Below are positions 1-5,161 of a DNA stretch of 5,767 nt, piece by piece. The translations under genes and the position numbers were made by a program. The notes beneath the pieces were generated by a model that saw nothing but the letters and a program-made list of their open reading frames with translations, was not told the origin of the DNA and did not search any database. The DNA is from Methylophilales bacterium (lineage in GTDB: Bacteria > Pseudomonadota > Gammaproteobacteria > Burkholderiales > Methylophilaceae). The stretch lies in assembly GCA_013205275.1 (NCBI GenBank), contig JABMNG010000094.1:1-5767 (forward strand), in the 5' to 3' direction. How positions within the stretch are numbered: position 1 is the first letter of the stretch; each line of letters begins with the position of its first letter.

Positions 1-492
1 AAGTCAACATTATTCAATTACTTAACTCATGAGAAGATATTGGCTGAGAATAAATTATTTGCAACTCTTGATACCACCTCAAGAAGGTTATTTTTAGAGG
101 AAGGGCATTCTGTGGTAATTTCCGATACCGTAGGCTTCATTAAAAACCTACCCACCACATTAATTGAGGCCTTTAAGTCTACACTGGAGGAGGCAACAGG
201 CTCTGACTTACTTATCCATGTGGTCGATGTAAGTAACACTAATAAAACGGAACAAATTGCCCAGGTAGCGAAAATCTTGAAAGAAATTAAGGCGCATGAG
301 ATACCACAACTTTTAGTATTAAACCAAATTGATAAAATTGACATCAAATCAGGGTACGATAGAGATGAGTATGGTAATATAAATCATATTCAATTATCTG
401 CAAAAACTGGTGATGGAATTGAATTTTTGAAGCAGGCTATAGTCGAATACAGTCAAAGACAAAACAATCAGAGAATAGGACAACATGCATAA
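1..492 (+). CDS. hflX: GTPase HflX, C-terminal part (5' end cut by window edge)
   Basis: HflX is a ribosome-binding GTPase known from E. coli and other bacteria to split or rescue stalled 50S/70S ribosomes, notably under heat stress; it acts in the cytoplasm. The frame is open from base 1 and gives 163 residues. They begin with KST, the end of the P-loop, so the N-terminal HflX domain and the rest of the P-loop lie upstream. Visible GTPase motifs are the LFATLDTTSRR switch I segment (residues 19-29 of the fragment), DTVGFI as G3 (42-47), NQID as G4 (108-111; the family consensus is NKxD) and SAKTG as G5 (133-137). The internal TTG at base 40 is not a credible start because it would discard the P-loop. 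The RDEYG segment before G5 is like betaproteobacterial HflX. The stop codon overlaps the start of hflK by 8 bases, which implies translational coupling. The family assignment is very secure; only the 5' part is missing. Confidence 0.97.
   Translation, partial: KSTLFNYLTHEKILAENKLFATLDTTSRRLFLEEGHSVVISDTVGFIKNLPTTLIEAFKSTLEEATGSDLLIHVVDVSNTNKTEQIAQVAKILKEIKAHEIPQLLVLNQIDKIDIKSGYDRDEYGNINHIQLSAKTGDGIEFLKQAIVEYSQRQNNQRIGQHA
477..480 (+). promoter_or_regulatory. Possible Shine-Dalgarno for hflK
   Basis: AGGA lies 4 bases before the ATG at 485 and inside the last codons of hflX. The spacing is on the short side. An in-frame TAG at 476-478 makes ATG 485 the first possible ATG start of hflK, so the site agrees with that start but does not decide it alone. 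Confidence 0.4.
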
Positions 493-1711
493 CGTACTCA
501 AAAGATTTAAAAATTTAATTGCCGCAGAAGAAGGCCCCCCTGATTTAGATGAGCTTTTTAAGGATCTTAAAAGTAAATTTAATTCATTACTTGGCGGAAA
601 AAAAATTCAACGCCCTCGTGGTGTGCCAAATCAACCAAATGACTCAAATGGAGCTGACAGCATACCAGTAGGACCAATATCACTTATTGTCCTTTTAATT
701 TGGATGGCTACCGGCTTTTATATTGTTGACCAAGGTTCAAGGGGCGTTGTATTAAGATTCGGAAAGAATACAGAGATAACACAACCCGGACCGCGTTGGC
801 ATATCCCTTACCCAATTGAAACTGTAGAAATTGTTAACCAAGAACAAGTCAGGACAATTGAGGTTGGCTATCGATCCTCTGGCAGCATGGGAACAACATC
901 TCAAGAGCTTCGTGAGTCGCTTATGCTAACCGGAGACGAAAATATTATTGATTTGCAATTTGCAGTTCAATATAACCTGAAGTCAGTTCAGGACTATTTA
1001 TTTAACAATCGTTCTGCTGAGAGCTCGGTTAGAGGGGCAGCTGAAACAGCCATTCGTGAAATTGTAGGTAAGAATCAAATGGATTTTGTTTTGTATGAGG
1101 GCCGCGAAGAGATAGCGGTTAAGACTAAAGCTTTGATGCAGGAAGTTTTAGATCGTTACATGACCGGTATTAATATCAGCAGCGTTACAATGCAAAATGC
1201 CCAACCGCCAGAACAGGTTCAAGCCTCTTTTGATGACGCAGTTAAGGCAAAACAAGATCTAGAAAGACAAAAGAATGAAGGTCAAGCCTATGCCAATGAC
1301 ATTGTGCCAAAAGCTAAAGGTAGTGCGTCTAGACTCCTAGCAGAAGCTAACGGTTACAAAGTTTCTGTTGAAAACGAAGCCAAGGGTAATTCAAGCAGGT
1401 TTGATCAGATTTTAGCTGAATACAATAGGGCGCCTGAAGTAACAAGAAAGCGTCTATTTCTAGAGGCGCAAGAACAAATAATGTCAGCTGTATCCAAGGT
1501 CATAGTTGATCAGAAGGGATCTAATAGCTTACTCTACCTTCCACTTGATAAAATTATTGGGCAGAAGAGTGAGTTAAACGCAGATCAAAAAGATCCAAGT
1601 CAAGCCGCTAATCAAACATCAGGTAAAGGTGACTCTGCATCTGATGTTATTAATTCAATTACTGAACGCTCTCGTGGTGCATTTCGTGCCCGCGAAAGAG
1701 ATTCGAGATAG
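485..1711 (+). CDS. hflK: HflK, SPFH-family subunit of the HflKC modulator of FtsH
   Basis: HflK pairs with HflC in a large inner-membrane, periplasm-facing assembly that surrounds the FtsH protease and modulates its access to membrane substrates. The 408-residue protein has the expected layout. A cytoplasmic N-terminal segment carries the HflK signature GPPDLDELFKDLKSKF (residues 17-32) and a basic, proline-containing linker. A single transmembrane helix lies at about 64-81. The SPFH/band 7 domain follows from about 82 (VDQGSRGVVLRFGK), with the conserved SLMLTGDENIIDLQFAVQYNL stretch near 145-165 and YLFNNR at 171-176. A charged, probably coiled-coil segment spans about 250-335. SLLYLPLDKIIG (348-359) is the typical HflK end of the conserved region, followed by a polar low-complexity tail ending in Arg/Glu-rich sequence. 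The extreme N-terminus (MHNVLKRFKN) is unlike the NDPQWG-type opening I expect in many HflK proteins, but no earlier start is available. It overlaps hflX by 8 bases and is followed by hflC after 7. Confidence 0.97.
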   Translation: MHNVLKRFKNLIAAEEGPPDLDELFKDLKSKFNSLLGGKKIQRPRGVPNQPNDSNGADSIPVGPISLIVLLIWMATGFYIVDQGSRGVVLRFGKNTEITQPGPRWHIPYPIETVEIVNQEQVRTIEVGYRSSGSMGTTSQELRESLMLTGDENIIDLQFAVQYNLKSVQDYLFNNRSAESSVRGAAETAIREIVGKNQMDFVLYEGREEIAVKTKALMQEVLDRYMTGINISSVTMQNAQPPEQVQASFDDAVKAKQDLERQKNEGQAYANDIVPKAKGSASRLLAEANGYKVSVENEAKGNSSRFDQILAEYNRAPEVTRKRLFLEAQEQIMSAVSKVIVDQKGSNSLLYLPLDKIIGQKSELNADQKDPSQAANQTSGKGDSASDVINSITERSRGAFRARERDSR

Positions 1712-1712
1712 G
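1710..1712 (+). promoter_or_regulatory. Weak Shine-Dalgarno for hflC overlapping the hflK stop
   Basis: AGG at 1710-1712 lies 6 bases before the hflC ATG at 1719 and shares two bases with the hflK stop codon TAG. It is minimal but correctly spaced, and its position suggests that hflC translation depends on ribosomes finishing hflK. Confidence 0.35.
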
Positions 1713-1718
1713 TAAAAT

Positions 1719-2588
1719 ATGAAAAATGTATCCAGATTAATTGTAGCAATAATAACCCTATTAATTATAGCCTCTCTATCAACATTCACTGTCGACCAAA
1801 GAGAGCATGCAGTTGTTTTTAGATTAGGAGAGATTGTATCTGTTAAAGGAGACCCAGGCCTTTACGTTAAGGTACCACTGGTTGATAACGTTAGATTTTT
1901 TGATAAGCGTATTTTAACTTACGACTCTAGTCAGCCTGATAGGTTTATTACGAGTGAGAAGAAGAACGTACTTGTTGACTCCTACATCAAATGGCGTATC
2001 ACTGACCCTTCAAAATATTATGTTTCTGTAAATGGCGATGAACAACAAGCAGAAAGAAGGTTAACACAAACCGTCAATGACGGACTCCGAGCTGAGTTCG
2101 GTAAGCGAACAATACAGGAGGTCGTCTCTGGTGAACGCTCTGAAATTATGGATATTATCAAAGAGCGTGCAGATCGTGACTCTCGACAAATAGGAATTGA
2201 AATCCTTGATGTTCGTTTAAGGAGAGTTGACCTCCCCAAAGAGGTAAGTGAGTCTGTATACCAACGAATGGATGCAGAGCGAAAGTCAGTGGCAAACGAA
2301 TTGAGGTCTCAAGGTTTTGCAGATTCTGAAAAAATAAGGGCTGAAGCTGAAAAACAAAGAGACATTATTATTACAGAAGCTTACCGTGAAGCACAAACTA
2401 TTAAAGGTAAAGGTGACGCTAAAGCGGCCAGAATATATGCTGACAGCTTCTCAAAGAATGCTGAATTCTATGATTTTTATCGAAGCTTAGAGGCGTACAG
2501 AAAAAGTTTTGATGGTAAAGATGACATCATGGTGCTCGACGCTAACTCTGACTTTTTTAAGTACCTTCGTGGTCCCAGTAAAAAATAA
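1719..2588 (+). CDS. hflC: HflC, SPFH-family subunit of the HflKC modulator of FtsH
   Basis: HflC is the partner of HflK in the membrane complex that encloses FtsH. The 289-residue protein is of normal family length. It starts with a short cytoplasmic end and a hydrophobic membrane anchor at about residues 7-24. The band 7 domain begins at TVDQREHAVVFRLGE (24-38). Very strongly conserved family stretches follow: FDKRILTYD (61-69), SEKKNVLVDSYIKWRI (79-94), TVNDGLRAEFGKRT (118-131), VVSGERSEIM (135-144), DVRLRRVDLPKEVSESVYQRM (164-184) and AERKSVANELRSQG (186-199). A helical Ala/Glu-rich segment runs from about 203 to 245, and the C-terminal FYRSLEAYRKSF (253-264) and DDIMVLDANSDFF (268-280) are typical of HflC. 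Nothing looks truncated or mutated. The stop codon is immediately followed by the TTG start of the next ORF. Confidence 0.98.
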   Translation: MKNVSRLIVAIITLLIIASLSTFTVDQREHAVVFRLGEIVSVKGDPGLYVKVPLVDNVRFFDKRILTYDSSQPDRFITSEKKNVLVDSYIKWRITDPSKYYVSVNGDEQQAERRLTQTVNDGLRAEFGKRTIQEVVSGERSEIMDIIKERADRDSRQIGIEILDVRLRRVDLPKEVSESVYQRMDAERKSVANELRSQGFADSEKIRAEAEKQRDIIITEAYREAQTIKGKGDAKAARIYADSFSKNAEFYDFYRSLEAYRKSFDGKDDIMVLDANSDFFKYLRGPSKK

Positions 2589-2825
2589 TTGATTGAAGGC
2601 TTTGTAACGCTAATCGGAATAGTTTTGCTTGCAGAAGGAGTTTTTCCTCTTTTTTTTCCGGCATTATGGAAGACTGCTTTGACAAAGCTATTGCTGAAAA
2701 CCAGCAGTAAATCATGGCAGTACAATTTTTTATCTAAAATATTGGGTTATAAAAATGGCCAAATTCGATTTATTGGGTTTTTTTTCGTGCTTTTAGGCAT
2801 AATTATACTTTTAATGAAAAACTAA
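2589..2825 (+). CDS. yjeT: Small DUF2065 (YjeT-like) inner-membrane protein
   Basis: The function is unknown. DUF2065 proteins are small membrane proteins often encoded directly after hflC, including yjeT in E. coli. The 78-residue product has two hydrophobic segments, at about 3-26 (ending LAEGVFPLFFPALW, the family-like EG..P.FFP..W pattern) and about 59-76, preceded by the family-like NGQIRFIG (56-63). Between them is a basic linker (about 35-55) that makes this protein longer than the roughly 60-65 residues usual for the family. The start is inferred: the frame is the same as hflC, it opens right after the hflC TAA, and the first codon, TTG, is the only plausible initiator before the first membrane segment. 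No Shine-Dalgarno is evident, so re-initiation after hflC is likely. Two runs of eight T lie inside the gene. The family call is good; the precise start is less certain. Confidence 0.85.
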   Translation: MIEGFVTLIGIVLLAEGVFPLFFPALWKTALTKLLLKTSSKSWQYNFLSKILGYKNGQIRFIGFFFVLLGIIILLMKN

Positions 2826-2831
2826 TCACCT

Positions 2832-3788
2832 ATGTCGCAATGGCGCCTCCCTGAAAATCTCAAAGACCTTTTACCTGCCCAGGCAAAAAATCTAGAGCTA
2901 TACCGCAGAACCCTTTTAGATTTATATCAATCAAAGGGCTATCAATTTGTTATGCCATCACTTCTTGAGTTTGAAGATTCGCTCAATGCTCACGGTAAAG
3001 ATCTTGATCTAGACACCTATAAGGTGGTAGATCAGTTAAGCGGCAAAATGATGGGACTCACATCTGATTTAACGACTCAAACAGCTCGTATTGATGCATA
3101 TTTGTGTCAGGACCAGCGGGTCAATAAACTCTGCTATGCAGGCCCAGCAATTAGAACAAAATCTTCTAGAGGGCAGTCTAGGGAGTTATATCAGGTGGGC
3201 TTGGAATGCTTTGGTGATGCTACAATATCAGCAGACATCGAAGTACAATCTACATTAATAGAGTCACTTAAATTATTGAATATAAAGGATATAGTTTTAG
3301 ACATTAATCACCTAGATGTTTACCACCTAATTGTTTCAAGATTAGACATAACTCCACAGGATAGACTTGAGATAGCACAGGCCACAACAATAAAAGATAA
3401 GGCAGGACTAAAAATTTTATTGGCTCGTTTTGGTAAAAATTCTGATGCAGACCAATTGGTTAATCTGTTAGATATGTATGGTGATAAAGCCGTTATCCAG
3501 GAATTAAAATCTATGGGTAAAGATGACAAAGGCTTTAAGAAAGTTATATCTGATCTCGATGCCCTTGTGGGGGAGCTTGAAAAACTTGACGTTAAGCTAA
3601 GTTTTGATTTCTCTGATATACGTGGCTATCAGTACCATAGTGGTTTAATTTTTTCAGCGTACTCTCCGCGATTTAAATCGGTAATTGCACAAGGAGGTAG
3701 ATACGATAACCTGAATAAGTCATTAGGCATTATTCGTCCCGCAACTGGGTTCTCTATGGACTTAAGGTACTTTGTAAGTTACCTGTAA
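2832..3788 (+). CDS. hisZ: HisZ, ATP phosphoribosyltransferase regulatory subunit (short form)
   Basis: HisZ is a catalytically inactive relative of the histidyl-tRNA synthetase core. It assembles with short-form HisG to make the active, histidine-regulated ATP phosphoribosyltransferase, the first step of histidine synthesis, in the cytoplasm. The 318-residue product opens with WRLPENLKDLLPAQA (residues 4-18). DTYKVVDQLSGKMMGL (61-76) follows, then the motif-2-like region (77-88), LCYAGPAIRT (100-109) and SRELYQVGLECFGD (116-129). The second half has LSFDFSDIRGYQYHSGLIFSAY (256-277), AQGGRYDNL (286-294) and RPATGFSMDLR (302-312). The protein stops just after this last motif, whereas many proteobacterial HisZ proteins continue to roughly 380-390 residues. 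The core TSDLTTQTARID also departs from the usual RADxTPQxARID. Its place between the hfl genes and purA is standard for HisZ and separates it from HisS. The start ATG lies 6 bases after the DUF2065 stop without a recognisable Shine-Dalgarno. Confidence 0.93.
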   Translation: MSQWRLPENLKDLLPAQAKNLELYRRTLLDLYQSKGYQFVMPSLLEFEDSLNAHGKDLDLDTYKVVDQLSGKMMGLTSDLTTQTARIDAYLCQDQRVNKLCYAGPAIRTKSSRGQSRELYQVGLECFGDATISADIEVQSTLIESLKLLNIKDIVLDINHLDVYHLIVSRLDITPQDRLEIAQATTIKDKAGLKILLARFGKNSDADQLVNLLDMYGDKAVIQELKSMGKDDKGFKKVISDLDALVGELEKLDVKLSFDFSDIRGYQYHSGLIFSAYSPRFKSVIAQGGRYDNLNKSLGIIRPATGFSMDLRYFVSYL

Positions 3789-3807
3789 TTTTTAAAAAAG
3801 AATAAAT

Positions 3808-5133
3808 ATGACAGCTAATGTAGTGGTAATTGGAACCCAATGGGGTGACGAAGGAAAAGGTAAGATCGTTGACTGGTTAACAGATCATGCAGACGCTGTC
3901 GTCAGATTTCAAGGCGGTCATAACGCAGGCCATACTCTTGTTATTGGCCAGGGCGACTCTCAGAAAGAATACAAACTTAATTTAGTCCCCTCTGGGATTA
4001 TTCGTAAAAATATTGAGTGCTATATTGGTAACGGTGTTGTGCTCGATATCAACCATCTTGAAAAAGAAATTCTATCCTTGGAAAAAGATGGAATTAATGT
4101 CAGAGACCGCCTTTTCATAAGCCCCGGCTGTCCATTGATACTTGATTATCATGTTGAGTTAGACAGAGCAAGGGAGGCCAAAAGAGAGGACAGTAAGAAG
4201 ATTGGGACTACTGGTAAAGGGATAGGCCCCGCATATGAGGATAAGGTAGCAAGAAGATCCATTAGAGCCTATGACCTTTTACATCTTGATGCATTAAAAG
4301 AAAAATTAAATGACCTCCTGGACTACCACAATTTTGTTTTAACTAAGTACCTTGGGGTTAAGGCCGTTGACTTCGATAATCAATGGGCTTCAATCGAAAA
4401 GCAGGCATCCTTTATCAGACCATTTTTAACGGACGTGTCTGAAAAACTTTACGCATTAAATAAAGCAGGAAAAAAAATCTTATTTGAGGGCGCGCAAGGG
4501 TCACTTCTAGATATTGATCATGGAACATATCCCTTTGTAACCTCTTCCAATTGTGTTGCAGGACAGGCTTCTGCGGGTACTGGCGTAGGTCCTCATATGC
4601 TCAGTTACATACTAGGTATCACAAAGGCCTACACCACTCGTGTTGGAGGCGGACCCTTTCCAAGCGAGCTCGATATTGATTTACCTCTTTCACCAGGCTT
4701 TCAAATGTCCACAAAAGGCAAAGAAATTGGAACTGTGACGCAAAGAAAAAGAAGGTGCGGATGGTTTGATGCGGCAGCACTTAAAAGGTCGGCTTTAATT
4801 AATGGTTTATCAGGGCTATGCATTACCAAGCTTGATGTCTTAGATGGTATTAAGACGCTTCAAATTTGTATTGGTTACGAGTTAAATGGCAATAAACTGA
4901 ATTTATTGCCACTAGGCTCTGACCAGGTTGAGAATTGTAAGCCTATATTCATTGAGATGCCGGGCTGGGAAGGCAGTACATTTGGTGTTAGCAAGTGGAA
5001 TGATTTACCTGTAAACGCGCAAAATTATTTATTAAAGCTTGAAGAGTTATGTGAGGTTCCTCTGCATATAGTGTCCACAGGACCAGAGCGTGATGAGACC
5101 ATAATGCTCCATCATCCATTTGAAAAAAATTAG
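3808..5133 (+). CDS. purA: Adenylosuccinate synthetase PurA
   Basis: PurA makes adenylosuccinate from IMP, aspartate and GTP, the first committed step from IMP to AMP; it is a cytoplasmic homodimer. The 441-residue protein covers the complete family, slightly longer than the usual approximately 430. Motifs in order are QWGDEGKGK (residues 11-19, the glycine-rich phosphate loop with catalytic Asp14), GGHNAGHT (36-43, catalytic His42), KIGTTGKGIGPAYEDKVARR (131-150), FEGAQG (226-231), YPFVTSSN (241-248), TTRVGGGPFPSEL (276-288), VTQRKRRCGWFD (310-321, the aspartate-binding loop region), TKLDVLDG (340-347, guanine recognition), PGWEGST (385-391) and STGPERDETI (423-432). The Gln at 312 occupies a position where Gly is common (TGR). 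The start ATG is supported by the immediate VVVIGTQWGDEGKGK opening. It lies 19 AT-rich bases after hisZ, with at most a weak purine-rich stretch in front. Confidence 0.98.
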   Translation: MTANVVVIGTQWGDEGKGKIVDWLTDHADAVVRFQGGHNAGHTLVIGQGDSQKEYKLNLVPSGIIRKNIECYIGNGVVLDINHLEKEILSLEKDGINVRDRLFISPGCPLILDYHVELDRAREAKREDSKKIGTTGKGIGPAYEDKVARRSIRAYDLLHLDALKEKLNDLLDYHNFVLTKYLGVKAVDFDNQWASIEKQASFIRPFLTDVSEKLYALNKAGKKILFEGAQGSLLDIDHGTYPFVTSSNCVAGQASAGTGVGPHMLSYILGITKAYTTRVGGGPFPSELDIDLPLSPGFQMSTKGKEIGTVTQRKRRCGWFDAAALKRSALINGLSGLCITKLDVLDGIKTLQICIGYELNGNKLNLLPLGSDQVENCKPIFIEMPGWEGSTFGVSKWNDLPVNAQNYLLKLEELCEVPLHIVSTGPERDETIMLHHPFEKN

Positions 5134-5161
5134 ATTTCTATCTATTTAGCATTAATCACCA

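Noticed and set aside
338..343. Perfect TTGACA as an internal -35 promoter element in hflX
   Set aside because: At 16-18 bases downstream there is no TATAAT-like hexamer (the bases are AGAGAT or GAGATG), so it is probably chance.
40..492. A complete short GTPase gene starting at TTG 40
   Set aside because: The same frame is open to base 1 and encodes the KST end of the P-loop, so the true start is upstream of the window.
2641..2660. T-rich tract as a rho-independent terminator after hflC
   Set aside because: It lies inside the DUF2065 coding frame and has no GC-rich hairpin before it; the T runs encode a Phe-rich membrane segment.
2477..2725. Minus-strand ORF of 82 codons across hflC and DUF2065
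   Set aside because: It is a shadow of two well-supported + strand genes and resembles no family I know. The same holds for the minus-strand ORFs at 27-347, 2018-2239, 3320-3529 and 5335-5547.
3295..3318. HisZ and PurA share the peptide VLDINHL (HisZ about 155-161, PurA about 78-84), hinting at duplication or gene conversion
   Set aside because: The codons differ almost throughout (tta gac att aat cac cta versus ctc gat atc aac cat ctt) and similarity stops outside the seven residues. Chance similarity is the simpler explanation.
3789..3807. Promoter or terminator between hisZ and purA
   Set aside because: The 19-base gap is only an AT-rich stretch with no hairpin and is too short for a promoter. 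Nothing upstream in the end of hisZ stands out as a -35/-10 pair.
5134..5161. Regulatory element such as a purine operator or riboswitch in the purA-amidohydrolase gap
   Set aside because: The 28 bases have no inverted repeat or recognisable operator and are far too short for a riboswitch.
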